From Aldehydirespirator sp965219165 (GTDB lineage: Bacteria > Actinomycetota > Acidimicrobiia > Acidimicrobiales > Aldehydirespiratoraceae): 64,000 nucleotides of DNA. The stretch is taken from assembly GCA_965219165.1 (NCBI GenBank), contig CBDCMW010000002.1, forward strand, positions 2,170,001 through 2,234,000, written 5' to 3'. Positions 18,042 through 27,346 of this stretch are shown here, in pieces. The position numbers and the translations under genes are program-made. Under the pieces are notes generated by a model. That model was not told the DNA's origin. It made no database searches and saw only the letters and a program-made list of their open reading frames with translations. The stretch's first letter is position 1. Each line of letters starts with the position of its first letter.

Positions 18042-19763
18042 TCAGCCCGTGGCGCGCAGGTCGTAGAACCGCACCATCTGGCTGTACGCCGGGTTCGAGA
18101 CGAAGCCGGTGAAGTCCGTGCTGATCACGTCGACGGTGGGAACGTCCAGCATGAAGACGCCGGCGTTCTCCTCGATGAGGATCCTCTGGGCCTCCTGGAA
18201 CATCGCCGCGGCCGCGGCCTGGTCGGTGCCGCTCAGCGCGTCCGCATCGATGATCAGGTTGTCGAAGGTCTCATTGGAGTAGTACCCCAGGTTGAAGAAC
18301 GGCTCGTCCTCGGAGTGGAAGGTGGAGAACAGGAAGTCGAAGGGCGTGACGAAGGTCGGGAACCAGAACATGGTGAACACGTCCTGGGCCGCCTCGGGGT
18401 CGGCCTGAGCCTTCTGCCAGCGGGCGTCGAACGTCAGCGGCTCGAGCACGAGGTCCACGCCGATTGTCGACAGGTTCGCCTTCCACACCTCTCCGATCTG
18501 CTGCTGCTCGGTGGTGCCGGCGTCGTAGCTGTAAGTGAGGGAGAGGTCTGTCTCGCCGGCTGCCTCCAACAGTGCTCTCGCTCGGTCGAGGTCGGTCTCC
18601 GGGAGGCTCAGGTCGGGATCGAAGCCCCACACGGTTCGGGGGATCATTCCGTGGGCCCGTGCGCCCTGACCGCCGTAGAGGGCCCGGGCCACATCGTCGT
18701 AGGGGAACGACAGCACGAGGGCCTCGCGCACCTCGGGAGACAGGCGCCGGTGGTTGAGCATCCCGAACAGGTTCATCATCGACAAGCCGCTGATCACCTC
18801 GACTCCAGGCTCCTGGCCGACGGACGGGTAGACGTCGAAGGGCAGGTTGAAGGTGTAGTCGGCCTCGCCGTCGCGGATGAGCTGCTCGGCGAGCACCGGA
18901 TCCTCGATCAGGCGGAACTCTGCGGTGTCGACCTGCCCGTCGGCCCAGCCTCCCCAGTAGTCGTCGTAGCGGACGAGGATGGTGCTGCCGGCATGATCGT
19001 GGGACTCAATCATGTAGGGCCCGGTGCCGGCGCCGTTGCCCTGGTTGAACCACGCGGTGTCCTGGAGGGCCGAGTCGGGGCTCGCGATGTACACCGCGAA
19101 CCCGGCCGACAGGATGAGGTCGAGCGGCGCCGGGTACGACAGTTTGAACGTGATCGTCAGCTCGTCCTCCACATCCATGGACTCGATGGGCAACAGGATG
19201 AAGGCCGCGCCGAGGTCGAGGTCGATGGTGCGCTGCAGCGAGCCGCGGACGGCCTCGGCGGTCAAGGGAGCGCCGTCGTGGAAGGTCACGCCCTCGCGCA
19301 GGTTGAAGGTCCAGACGGTGGCGTCGTCGTTGGACGTCCACGACTCGGCCAGCACGCCGACCAGCTGCTCGGACGCGGGTGCCTCGGGATCGTCGAGCCT
19401 GGTCAGCGTCTCGTACACGTTCTGCAGCAGGATGTGCTCGGCCGAGAAGGCGCTGGCCGGGTCGAGGTCGGAGAACGAGTACGGGTTGGCGTACACGAAC
19501 CGACCACCGGAGACGGTCTCCGCGGTCTGCGGCTCGGGCTCGGCGGTGCCAGAATCCGTGGCCTCGGGCTCGGCCGTCTCGGAAGCTCCTTCGGCGGTGC
19601 CGGCGTCGGTCGTGCCTTCCTGGGCGGTGCTGTCCTCGGTGGTTCCGGTCTGGCTCACGTCGGGCTCGGTGCTGGCGGGGCTGTCGTCGTCCGATCCGCT
19701 CGAGCACGACACGGCGATCAGTGCGACAGCCGCAGCGGCCAGGATCTGCGTCCTCAACCTCAT
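18042..19763 (-). CDS. ABC transporter substrate-binding lipoprotein, SBP_bac_5 family
   Basis: This 573-residue lipoprotein has a signal peptide ending LIAVSC (lipid Cys20), then an acidic Thr/Ser/Glu-rich spacer to about residue 85. A family 5 binding fold follows, with hallmark segments TWTFNLREGVTFHDGAPLTA and VREALVLSFPYDDVARALYG. It is the first gene of the seven-gene operon ending at 11482 and delivers solute to the DppB/DppC-like permeases. Ligand is unknown; family 5 proteins bind peptides and many other compounds. Confidence 0.93.
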   Translation of the reverse strand: MRLRTQILAAAAVALIAVSCSSGSDDDSPASTEPDVSQTGTTEDSTAQEGTTDAGTAEGASETAEPEATDSGTAEPEPQTAETVSGGRFVYANPYSFSDLDPASAFSAEHILLQNVYETLTRLDDPEAPASEQLVGVLAESWTSNDDATVWTFNLREGVTFHDGAPLTAEAVRGSLQRTIDLDLGAAFILLPIESMDVEDELTITFKLSYPAPLDLILSAGFAVYIASPDSALQDTAWFNQGNGAGTGPYMIESHDHAGSTILVRYDDYWGGWADGQVDTAEFRLIEDPVLAEQLIRDGEADYTFNLPFDVYPSVGQEPGVEVISGLSMMNLFGMLNHRRLSPEVREALVLSFPYDDVARALYGGQGARAHGMIPRTVWGFDPDLSLPETDLDRARALLEAAGETDLSLTYSYDAGTTEQQQIGEVWKANLSTIGVDLVLEPLTFDARWQKAQADPEAAQDVFTMFWFPTFVTPFDFLFSTFHSEDEPFFNLGYYSNETFDNLIIDADALSGTDQAAAAAMFQEAQRILIEENAGVFMLDVPTVDVISTDFTGFVSNPAYSQMVRFYDLRATG

Positions 19764-19860
19764 GACGATCTCCTCCTTGGTCTGAAGCCATCCGACGTCG
19801 AGCCCGCTCCGGCAGGGTCCGTGTGAACGCTGCCCTTTCCGGCGCCCGAACCTCGGCTGA

Positions 19861-19930
19861 AATACATTTAGCAGAGTGGATAATGGAATGCAAATCTTTT
19901 AGTTATAAGATGTTATTACTATACGTTCTT
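19861..19930. promoter_or_regulatory. AT-rich divergent promoter region
   Basis: This stretch is strikingly AT-rich compared with its surroundings and lies between the importer operon (minus) and the Lrp/AsnC gene (plus). It contains TATAGTAATA- and TTATAAC-like hexamers on the minus strand suitable as -10 elements. It is a likely promoter and Lrp-binding region, inferred from composition and position. Confidence 0.45.
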
Positions 19931-20033
19931 GCAAGACGGTGCGGCTCGACGGTGGCCTTGTGACCGGCCGTGACAAGATCACCTGTCCGGTCCCCGGACG
20001 CTAGGCCCGCCAAGGACGCGAGGGGTTCACAGC

Positions 20034-20528
20034 TTGGAGCTAGACGACCTAGACCTCGACATCGTTCGGATCCTCAGCGACGACGGCAGGGCCAGCTACA
20101 GCGAGATGTCCAAGACTCTCGGGGTCAGCGTCGGCACGGTCAGGAACCGGGTCAACCACATGCGGTCCACGGGCATGCTCTACTTCAACGTCTGGCTGGA
20201 TCCGCACCGATCAGGCATAGGTGTGATCGCGACGCTGCTGTTGAAGGTGCGCGCGGGATGCCTCCCCTCGGTGGCCTCGGCGTTGATCGACTTCGACGAG
20301 ACCGGGTATGTCGCCACCCTGGTGGGCGAGCACGACCTGATCGTCGACGCCTTCTGCCGCGACGTCGCCCACCTCAGCCGGCTCGTCCACGACGAGATCC
20401 AGACCATCGAGGGCGTGATGGAGGTCCGCTCCTACGTGGTGACCGACATCAAGTACGAGTCCAGCCTCAATATCCGAGGCGTCATCAACAAATCAGGCGA
20501 CTCCACGAGCGACAGCGCCACCACCTGA
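20034..20528 (+). CDS. Lrp/AsnC family transcriptional regulator
   Basis: This 164-residue regulator has the N-terminal helix-turn-helix (LDIVRILSDDGRASYSEMSK, then GVSVGTVRNRVNHM) and a C-terminal RAM-like ligand-binding domain. It starts at TTG 20034 after a GAGGGG-like ribosome-binding site. The divergent placement suggests it controls the importer-decarboxylase operon in response to an amino-acid-like ligand. The downstream GcvT-like gene is convergent. Confidence 0.9.
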   Translation: MELDDLDLDIVRILSDDGRASYSEMSKTLGVSVGTVRNRVNHMRSTGMLYFNVWLDPHRSGIGVIATLLLKVRAGCLPSVASALIDFDETGYVATLVGEHDLIVDAFCRDVAHLSRLVHDEIQTIEGVMEVRSYVVTDIKYESSLNIRGVINKSGDSTSDSATT

Positions 20529-20560
20529 GCTCGGCCGTAGGGCCTAGTTGCTGGCTGCGG

Positions 20561-21751
20561 TCAGCTCCGGCCGCTCCATGGGGCGCGGGGTAGCTGCTTG
20601 TCCTTGTCGACGAATGGCAGGGTGTCCACGGTCGCCTCGTGCGGGGTTCCGTCGTGGTCGTGCAGGAACACCGTCTTGGCGAGCCAGTCGTCGCCCGGCA
20701 AGGGCCGATCGAAGCGCACGTAGCCGACTCCCGTGTCGAGGGTGGGCGACCATGTTCCGATCGTGATGTGCCCGACCGGGCCGTTCTCGAAGTGGACGTG
20801 CATGCCGGCGTCCGGCGCCGCGGTGGCACAGACCAGGCCGAACAGCAGCTGGCTGCGATCGGCCGTCTCCAGCGCGGCCCGGCCGATGAAGTCCTCTTTG
20901 TCGAGTCTGACGAACTGCCCGAGGCCGGCGCCGTACGGCGTGAGGTCCGGCTCGATGTCGCTGCCGTTGTCCAGGATCCCGGACTCGATGCGTCGGATGC
21001 CCATCGATGTCGAGGAGCTGAACTCCATGCCGAAGGGCTCGCCGCAGGCGACCAGATCGTCCCAGAGGGCGTGATGGTCGGTGGGCTCCGGGCCGCTGTT
21101 GCAGTAGATCTCGATTCCCATCTCCCCTGTCCAACCGGTGCGAGAGACCCACAGTGTCTGGCCGCAGACGTCGAAGAAGCCGGCGTGGAAGTACTTGAAG
21201 TCGGCCGGCAGCCCGCCGCCGATGGCCGCGTCCAGCACATCGAGGGACTTGGGTCCCTGAATCTGCAGCACCCGTGAGTGCGGGTCGGAGACTTGTGCAT
21301 CGAGCCCGACGGCGTTCGCGCTGAGCCAGCTACTGAACTCGCCGTTCGCCTTGACATACCAGAAGCGATCCCGCGCGAGGCGCATGACTACGCCATCCAT
21401 CAGAACGGTGCCGTCCTCATGGCAGGCGATGCCGTAGCGAGCCCGGCCCGCTGCGAGGGTCCCGACTCTGCACGCGAGGACTCTGTCGAGCAGCCTGGCC
21501 GCATCGGGGCCGACGATCTCGAGCGGCTTCTCCGGGACGTCGTACAGCATGACGCCGCGGCGCAGCTTCCAGTAGTTGGGAATGGGGTCCTCGTCAGGGG
21601 CCGTCTTGAGGGGGTACAGGCGGCCGCAGTACATGCCGAAGATCGTCTGGTCAGTCGCGTACCGGTCGGCGAAGGGCGACTGGCCGACCCGATACGAACT
21701 CAGCCGGACCGTATCGAACGACTCGATGTAGAAGTGCCTGTCCCCTGCCAT
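20561..21751 (-). CDS. aminomethyltransferase (GcvT) family protein
   Basis: This 396-residue folate-binding protein resembles the GcvT/DmdA/O-demethylase superfamily. Seen features are LRRGVMLYDVPEKPLEIVGPDA near residue 66 (in part), LQIQGPKSLDVL, and the C-terminal barrel RFDRPLPGDDWLAKTVF. Such enzymes transfer one-carbon units to tetrahydrofolate from glycine, sarcosine, DMSP or methoxyaromatics. No glycine-cleavage P or H genes are nearby, so a demethylase role on an imported compound is plausible but unproven. Confidence 0.85.
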   Translation of the reverse strand: MAGDRHFYIESFDTVRLSSYRVGQSPFADRYATDQTIFGMYCGRLYPLKTAPDEDPIPNYWKLRRGVMLYDVPEKPLEIVGPDAARLLDRVLACRVGTLAAGRARYGIACHEDGTVLMDGVVMRLARDRFWYVKANGEFSSWLSANAVGLDAQVSDPHSRVLQIQGPKSLDVLDAAIGGGLPADFKYFHAGFFDVCGQTLWVSRTGWTGEMGIEIYCNSGPEPTDHHALWDDLVACGEPFGMEFSSSTSMGIRRIESGILDNGSDIEPDLTPYGAGLGQFVRLDKEDFIGRAALETADRSQLLFGLVCATAAPDAGMHVHFENGPVGHITIGTWSPTLDTGVGYVRFDRPLPGDDWLAKTVFLHDHDGTPHEATVDTLPFVDKDKQLPRAPWSGRS

Positions 21752-22018
21752 CGATACCTCGAGTTCCGGCTGAGCAGCGGCTCAGGGTAGCCACCCAACC
21801 CGTAGGTTCGCTGCCGCTCCCGACCAACCCGTGAGCGACATCATCGGGGCGCCGGCGGTGTGCTCCAGGGATTTCAGAACGTCGGCCGCCATTGGGGCAA
21901 CAACATCTGCCAGGGCTCTGGCACCGGCATCAACGAGCTGCGCTGCCCCTACCACCGCTGGCGTGGGATCTCAGCCAGCGAAAGTATGCAGATACGCGTG
22001 CTCTGGTATGATAAGTGT

Positions 22019-22297
22019 ATGCACAAGCAGCGGGTCACAGTCAGTGTGGATGAAGCACTCCTCCACGAGGCCAACACGGCAGTGAGCGAGGGACGATCCC
22101 GATCGGTCAGCGAGTGGGTCAGCGAGGCGATGGCACAACGACGAGACAGAGACCAGCGACTCGCCGTGCTGAGCCGGCTGGTCTCCGAGTACGAAGCCGA
22201 GCACGGCGCCATCACCGACGACGAGATCGAGGAGCAAGCCCAGCGGGATCGTGACGCGGCCGCGTCTCTGAGAGCCGCTGCTCGACGAGCCGGATGA
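22019..22297 (+). CDS. VapB-type antitoxin
   Basis: This 92-residue protein has a ribbon-helix-helix-like N-terminus (QRVTVSVDEALLHEANTAV) and an acidic helical tail. The start at ATG 22019 sits 8 nt after a TATGAT -10 hexamer (22003-22008 region), which implies a leaderless transcript. The longer open frame from 21860 has no support. Its stop overlaps the PIN toxin start (ATGA at 22294), the standard VapBC arrangement. It probably neutralises the toxin and represses the operon. Confidence 0.8.
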   Translation: MHKQRVTVSVDEALLHEANTAVSEGRSRSVSEWVSEAMAQRRDRDQRLAVLSRLVSEYEAEHGAITDDEIEEQAQRDRDAAASLRAAARRAG

Positions 22298-22674
22298 GCG
22301 AGATCCTTGACTCGGGCGCACTCATCGCGCTTGAGAGCTACGACCGCCAGATGTGGCGCCGCCTCAAGGGCGCCCTGCAGGCTGCGGATCCGCCGAGGAC
22401 CCACGGCGGCGTGGTTGCGCAGGTATGGCGCGGCGGGACCGGACGGCAGGCACGGCTCGCCACTGCGCTTCAGGCCGTCGAGATCGTCCCCCTCGATGCC
22501 GAGTTGGGACGGCGCGCCGGCATCCTGCTCGCTCGCAGCGGCCTGTCAGACGCGATCGACGCAGCCCTGGTTGCCCTGGCCGACCATGGCGACCAGGTCA
22601 TCACGTCGGATCCCGGCGACCTCGCCGTCCTTGCGGCAGCCAGCAATCGGAGGATCGACGTCGTTCCAGTCTGA
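22294..22674 (+). CDS. PIN-domain toxin (VapC-like)
   Basis: This 126-residue protein has PIN-domain acidic residues D6 (EILDSGALIAL), D86/D89 (LSDAIDAALVALA) and D106 (ITSDPGDL). These are consistent with a magnesium-dependent ribonuclease. The usual second glutamate region reads VVAQVWR. It is translationally coupled to the antitoxin at 22019. Target RNA is unknown. Confidence 0.85.
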   Translation: MSEILDSGALIALESYDRQMWRRLKGALQAADPPRTHGGVVAQVWRGGTGRQARLATALQAVEIVPLDAELGRRAGILLARSGLSDAIDAALVALADHGDQVITSDPGDLAVLAAASNRRIDVVPV

Positions 22675-22743
22675 GACCCGCACAGGGGCGACACCTCGAT
22701 GATGCGCTATCGGCGCTCGATGACATCGCAGTAGTCTGAAGCC

Positions 22744-23121
22744 GTGGGCGCATGGTTGCTGGCGATTGCGATTGCACTCGTGCATGGGCTGCTGGCCGTC
22801 TTCCTGATAGTGGGCGCTCCACTGGCAGCGCGCAGGCCCCGGGTGATGAGGTGGTACTTGATGGTGCTGGTGCCGATCGCGGTGGTGAACTTCGGCGGGT
22901 TGCCGTGCCCGCTGACAGTCTGGGAGAAGCACTTCTGGCGCCTCGCGGGTGAGACACCGTATCGAGGAGGCTTCATCTCCCACTATTTCGTGGAGCCGTT
23001 CTACGCTCCGGGTCTGAGGCCCGGCGACGAGACCGTTCTGCTGGTCCTCGTGGTGATCTGGTGCCTGTCGTGGCTGCTGTACTCGGCCGTGTCGCGCCTG
23101 CGACTGCGGAGCGCGCACTGA
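22744..23121 (+). CDS. DUF2784 family membrane protein
   Basis: This 125-residue protein has about three membrane helices (5-25, 38-55, 98-115) and the DUF2784 pattern CPLTVWE followed by YRGGFISHYFVEPFY. Function of the family is unknown. It starts at GTG 22744 and is followed after one base by the PIG-L deacetylase gene. Confidence 0.82.
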   Translation: MGAWLLAIAIALVHGLLAVFLIVGAPLAARRPRVMRWYLMVLVPIAVVNFGGLPCPLTVWEKHFWRLAGETPYRGGFISHYFVEPFYAPGLRPGDETVLLVLVVIWCLSWLLYSAVSRLRLRSAH

Positions 23122-23122
23122 A

Positions 23123-23839
23123 GTGGATCTCGTTCTGGCCCCGCTGCCGGAGGACTGGGGCCGGGCGGTGGCGGTGGTGGCCCATCCCGACGACCTCGAA
23201 TACGGCGCGTCGGCGGCCGTAGCCCGCTGGACCGCCATGGGCAAGGACGTCCGTTACGTGCTGGCCACCCGGGGCGAGGCCGGCATCGATTCCATGGCTC
23301 CCGCGCAGGCCGGTCCGCTGCGCACAGCAGAACAGGTGTCCGCCGCGGCCGCCGTGGGTGTCTCGGTGGTCGAGTTCCTCGATCACCCCGACGGCCTGGT
23401 CGTCAACGGGATCGAGCTCCGGCGGGACCTGGCCGCGGCGATCCGCCGTCACCGGCCCGACGTGATCATCGGGTCGAACTACCGTGACCGGTGGGGGGAC
23501 GCAGGGCCTTGGAACCACGTCGATCACCGAGAGCTCGGCCGGGCTCTGCCCGACGCCGTGCGCGACGCGGCCAACCGCTGGCTGTTCACCGACGCCGGCG
23601 AGCCGTGGGGCGGTGTGAGCTGGATCGCATTCGCGTCCTCGCCGGTGCCCACCCATGGAGTGGACGTGACCGATCATCTCGCGGAGGGTGTGGCCTCGTT
23701 GTGCTGTCACCGCACCTACATCGAGAGCCTCGGTGACCCGGCCTTCAGTCCCGATTCGTTCCTGCGCAGCGGCTGCCAACGGGCCGGCGAGATGCTGGGC
23801 GTGCAGTACGGAGTCGCCTTCGAGCTGATCCCAGTGTGA
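23123..23839 (+). CDS. PIG-L family deacetylase
   Basis: This 238-residue protein has the zinc-binding VAHPDDLEYGAS motif (H21, D23, D24) and the distal WNHVDHRELG histidine pair. PIG-L/LmbE enzymes remove acetyl groups from N-acetylglucosamine conjugates such as mycothiol precursors. Its length and motifs are complete, so it should be active. It starts with GTG 23123 immediately after the DUF2784 gene; substrate is not known. Confidence 0.9.
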   Translation: MDLVLAPLPEDWGRAVAVVAHPDDLEYGASAAVARWTAMGKDVRYVLATRGEAGIDSMAPAQAGPLRTAEQVSAAAAVGVSVVEFLDHPDGLVVNGIELRRDLAAAIRRHRPDVIIGSNYRDRWGDAGPWNHVDHRELGRALPDAVRDAANRWLFTDAGEPWGGVSWIAFASSPVPTHGVDVTDHLAEGVASLCCHRTYIESLGDPAFSPDSFLRSGCQRAGEMLGVQYGVAFELIPV

Positions 23840-24130
23840 TCACGTCGTCGACCGCCTGGGCGTAGGTGATGTTCTCGTCGAGGAACATGTCGAGGCTGCC
23901 GACGGTGATGATGGCTGGCGGGAGCCCGCCGAGATCGGTGGCCCTGGCCGGAGCGGCATAGAACGAGACGTCGTCGGCGCCGTTGTCGCCGTCGAGATAG
24001 GCGGACCACCCCGCCATGTTGGAGGCCCGGTTCCAGACTCGGCTGTCATCGATCATGAAGCTGGAGGGCGTGTCGCCGCGGTCGTCGAGCATCGGTAACG
24101 TCAGCAGCTGGAAGCAGGGGCTGACCTGTT
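23823..24130 (-). pseudogene. alpha/beta hydrolase (esterase) C-terminal remnant
   Basis: The minus strand encodes a piece of a family IV/alpha-beta hydrolase-3 esterase: FQLLTLPMLDDR, RVWNRASNMAGWSAYL, YAAPARATDLGGLPP and ITVGSLDMFLDENITYAQ. The HGGG oxyanion part, the serine nucleophile and the final histidine are missing. It abuts the CopG-type fragment at 24146, so a deletion or recombination joined two unrelated gene ends. Confidence 0.7.
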
Positions 24131-24145
24131 TGCGGTCGCGCGCCT

Positions 24146-24271
24146 GTGCCGGTGCGGTTCCCGTCCGAGATGCTCGAACGGGTCAAGGCGGCTGCCGATG
24201 CCGACGACCGTTCGGTGTCGTCTTGGATCCGCCGAGCCGTCGACCGCACCCTCCAAGCCGAGCAGCCCTGA
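24146..24271 (+). pseudogene. CopG-type antitoxin C-terminal fragment
   Basis: The final 41 codons and stop match, almost residue for residue, the C-terminal half of the antitoxin at 58111-58347 (VRFPSEMLERVKAAADADD, then SVSSWIRRAVDRTL). The first half and the toxin partner are absent. It is a broken paralog marking an old duplication. Confidence 0.8.
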
Positions 24272-24357
24272 CGCCAGGACAATCCCCTACATCGGGAGAG
24301 TCCTCATGGCTGAAGCGGCGCTAGCGGTTCTTGGGCATCCAAGCTAGAATGTAGGAT

Positions 24358-25119
24358 ATGAGCGAAGATCATCTGAGATTCCGTCTCGACGGCGAGGTGA
24401 CGATCCAGACGCTCTCTGACGCGTTCGCCCACTTCTCGCAAGTGCTCGATGCGTTGAGAGAGAGCCATAGCGCGGAAGTCCGCTGGGTGCTCGCCGGGCT
24501 CGACTACGGAAGCGCCTCCGCGACGGCTCGGGCCGTGCCGTTGGACGAAGAGGCCGAACAGCGGATCCCAGCCATGTACGACAACTACATCGATGCAGCC
24601 CAGCGGGTGCAGGACGGCGACGCCGACCGCGAGTTTCCCCTGCATCGGCAGATGTACGAGCTGATGGCCCTCGCTGACGAGACCCATCCGATCACGATCC
24701 AAACCGACGGGAAGCAGGTAGTCGTCAAGGCTCCCATAGCTCCCTTGACGCCCTCGGCAGCCGAACGGCCGCAGGAGGATCCGACGTCGCTCGGCACAGT
24801 ACGGGGACGGGTCGAGACGCTGTCTCGACGCAAGAACCTCAGCTTCAACCTCTACGAACTGACCAGCGACACCGCTGTCAAGTGCTACATGGACTGGGAC
24901 CTCGAGGAGAGGATGCGCGACGTGTGGGGACACATTGCCGATGTGACCGGCACCGTGCGCCGAGACGCCAAGACTGACAGGCCGTTATGGATCCGGCGAG
25001 TCACGAAGGTGGATCCCGTCGGCGCGGGAGACCCCGACGGCTACCTCCGGGCCCGAGGAGCGCTCCAGAGCACGGAGCCGGCTGAGGTGCTGGTCAGACG
25101 CATGAGAGATGAGGGCTAG
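24358..25119 (+). CDS. uncharacterised protein coupled to a PIN protein
   Basis: This 253-residue soluble protein is not recognised. It is acidic, has no membrane segment or clear motif, and shows a predicted alpha/beta C-terminal half (residues 140-235). The start ATG 24358 follows a TAGAAT hexamer at 24345-24350, suggesting a leaderless transcript. It overlaps the PIN gene by 11 nt. The position suggests an antitoxin or partner for the PIN nuclease, but it is far larger than usual VapB proteins. Confidence 0.65.
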   Translation: MSEDHLRFRLDGEVTIQTLSDAFAHFSQVLDALRESHSAEVRWVLAGLDYGSASATARAVPLDEEAEQRIPAMYDNYIDAAQRVQDGDADREFPLHRQMYELMALADETHPITIQTDGKQVVVKAPIAPLTPSAAERPQEDPTSLGTVRGRVETLSRRKNLSFNLYELTSDTAVKCYMDWDLEERMRDVWGHIADVTGTVRRDAKTDRPLWIRRVTKVDPVGAGDPDGYLRARGALQSTEPAEVLVRRMRDEG

Positions 25120-25603
25120 ACCGATTCGGGTATACCTCGACTCCAACGTCCTCATCGCCTATGTCGCCGATGAGGAGGGCCGCGCCGGCGTCGTCCAGTC
25201 CATGCTGGAGGATGCCCGGGAAGAGAAGATCGATCTGATCACCTCCGTCCTGTCGATCACGGAGGTTGCCTATATTTCCACTGGTCAGGCTGGCGGCGAC
25301 CCAGTGGGCAGCGAAGATGCCATCGATCAGCTCTGGGTTCCCGCATCACCGATCAACGTCGTGGACGTCTCGGCCAGGGTCGCTCTGGAGGCACGGGCAA
25401 TCATCCGCCAGTCGAAGAGGCTCGGCACGAAGACGGTCAAACCCGCCGACGCGATCCACTTGGCGTCTGCATCAATCCAGCAGTGTGACCGCCTGTTCAC
25501 ATATGAGAGCAAGTCAACGCGCGGCAAGTGGGAGGACCTAGTCCACGTGAGGGTTGCTGAGCCTTTCCTCGACGAGCCGCGACTCGACATCGGGGAAGCC
25601 TGA
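25109..25603 (+). CDS. PIN-domain nuclease
   Basis: This 164-residue protein has the PIN acidic set D11 (VYLDSNVLIAY), E52 (SITEVAY), D114 (KPADAIHLASA) and a LFTYES end strand. It is an intact, likely metal-dependent ribonuclease. The overlap with the 253-residue upstream gene implies co-translation. It probably is a toxin or an RNA-processing effector; the target is unknown. Confidence 0.85.
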   Translation: MRARPIRVYLDSNVLIAYVADEEGRAGVVQSMLEDAREEKIDLITSVLSITEVAYISTGQAGGDPVGSEDAIDQLWVPASPINVVDVSARVALEARAIIRQSKRLGTKTVKPADAIHLASASIQQCDRLFTYESKSTRGKWEDLVHVRVAEPFLDEPRLDIGEA

Positions 25604-25837
25604 ACTCCCGACCTTCGGTCCCCCCGACTGCACTCGCGTTCTGCGCTGACTGAGACTCTCGTTGGTTCCGGGATCTCCTGGCCGGGCATCGACCCGCAGA
25701 GGTCCTAAGGTCGGACTGAGTACCTGCCCGACGAGCGGCTCACACGACCTGCTGAACCCTGCACGCGCCGCCCTTTCTGCAGCCTCGAGAACCAGCCGGG
25801 GCAGCTCCGGCGTACCGGTCACCCTCAGCCGCCGTGG

Positions 25838-26423
25838 TTCGTTCGAGGAAGCGTTCTAGGTGGGCGGCGAGGGCCTCGGGCTGGTCGATCGGAATGAGCG
25901 TGCGGCTGTCGTCTACCCAGACGAGTTCAGCATTGTCGAAGTGCTCGGCCAGGCGCACGGCGTGCTCGGGCGGCGTCAGCCTGTCGTCGCGGGCCCATAC
26001 GACGAGCACGGGCCCCGTGAAGGCGCGCTGCTGTTCAGCCCATTCGAGCAGCTGCTCCCGCTTGGGGACGGTGCGCAGGTACTTGTTGAGATCCCGGCGT
26101 GCCCTCTTGTCGTGGCGCAGCGGCTCGATCCAGCTCATGAACTGCTCGTTCGGGACCCGCTTCTTCGACAGCCCACCGAAGGTGACCGGCAGGTGCCGCA
26201 GCAGGCGCGGGCGCAGGAGCTGCGACGTGACGAAGGTTCCGCCGGGCATCGCGGCGTTGAGGCACAGCAGCCGCCCGGGCAGGCCGGGCGGATAGTTGTC
26301 GAACGCCTCGCAGGACACGAGCACGAGGTTGGCGACTCGATCGGAGCCGCCCGGGCTGACCACGAGCTGGGCGCCGCCCCAGTCGTTGCCCACGAGCGTG
26401 ACGTCGTGGAGATCGAGTTCGAC
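25838..26423 (-). pseudogene. alpha/beta hydrolase remnant, copy A (N-terminus lost)
   Basis: This is homologous to 61640-62135. Residues include the nucleophile elbow VGNDWGGAQ (Asp-type nucleophile as in dehalogenases/epoxide hydrolases) and the catalytic-acid strand VLVVWARDDRLTPPEH. The N-terminal third, including the oxyanion region, is absent; the open frame upstream of 26423 and downstream of 25838 is unrelated sequence. It is therefore truncated at both ends and unlikely to be active. Confidence 0.72.
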
Positions 26424-26583
26424 GATTGTGGCATAGATCCACGTTTGGGACGGCTTGTGGTCGGACCTGCATCCGGAGCGGGGGGCTGCCGCGGTCCCAG
26501 ACGAGCCAGCCGCTACGATTTGTCGCGTTGGATGCGGTGGACCCAACACGATGCGCCCAGCAGGAGCGAGGAGGAGGAGGAGC

Positions 26584-26799
26584 ATGTCAAGCGACCGAGA
26601 CACCTACAAGTACCAGTTCGTCGGCCCCGACAGGCGGATCAGGCACAGCGGCATCACGAACGATCTGGAACGCCGCGAGAGGGAGCTGCGCCGCGAGTAC
26701 GGGCAGGGCGACATCCGCCAAGTCGGGCACAGGACCACCCGCGAGGCCGCCCGCGAGTGGGAGAAGAGCAGGCCCACCGCGGGTCGGTCGGGTCCCTAA
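26584..26799 (+). CDS. small GIY-YIG-like hypothetical protein
   Basis: This 71-residue protein follows a strong GGAGGAGGAGGAG ribosome-binding site at ATG 26584. The IRHSGITNDLERRERE segment resembles the second half of the GIY-YIG signature, followed by a basic helix. The first tyrosine of GIY is missing, so nuclease activity is doubtful. It may be a DNA-binding remnant fold or a new small family. Confidence 0.6.
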   Translation: MSSDRDTYKYQFVGPDRRIRHSGITNDLERRERELRREYGQGDIRQVGHRTTREAAREWEKSRPTAGRSGP

Positions 26800-27179
26800 C
26801 AGGCGGGAACCCCGTTGGGTTCCAGTCCTCATCCACCGGCCCAGGGGGTCTCCCAGAGCCGGAGGAGAGCGAAGGTTGGTATGTCTGGGAGATCCGCCTC
26901 GTGGCTCCCGACGGCGAGGACCACGCCTGGCTGGTCGTGTCCGGCATGATCGAGCAGGATCAGATCGCCAGGCATCTATTGGCGACCGACCCGGATTTCA
27001 GACAGATCGGCAAGGCTCATCGACACCAGGGCCTGGAGCCCGCCATGGAGTTCAACCGGTATCCCTTCGACAAGCCGTACCAGTCCCAGCGGTTCGGGGA
27101 GCACGAGGTCGCCCACGCGGTGGCCTTCTTCCGTGCCTCGGTGCTGTGGGAGGACGGCACGATCACCCACGGCCCCTAG
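26757..27179 (+). CDS. hypothetical protein
   Basis: The frame contains a compact domain from about residue 38 (EGWYVWEIRLVAPDGEDHAW to the end) with alternating strands and helices that looks genuinely coding. The start is unclear. GTG 26757 overlaps the preceding small gene, and no ATG is available in frame. It could also be the downstream half of a frameshifted gene. No family recognised. Confidence 0.45.
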   Translation: MGEEQAHRGSVGSLTGGNPVGFQSSSTGPGGLPEPEESEGWYVWEIRLVAPDGEDHAWLVVSGMIEQDQIARHLLATDPDFRQIGKAHRHQGLEPAMEFNRYPFDKPYQSQRFGEHEVAHAVAFFRASVLWEDGTITHGP

Positions 27180-27346
27180 CCGTGTCGCCGCGCGAGCGGG
27201 TTGGCTGCCGTGCTGTGACGTGACGCCGCCCGATTGCGGAGCCGGGAAGGCTGCCGCGTCGGCGATCACCGCTCAGGCCGCGGTGGTGGACCGATGAACG
27301 ACGCTGGGCTGGTGCCCATGTCCCTACCTTGTGACGGGGGCCGGCG

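Noticed and set aside
25860..27179. A 439-codon plus-strand frame
   Set aside because: Its first two thirds are antisense to the hydrolase remnant and overlap the small GIY-YIG-like gene; only the last part looks coding.
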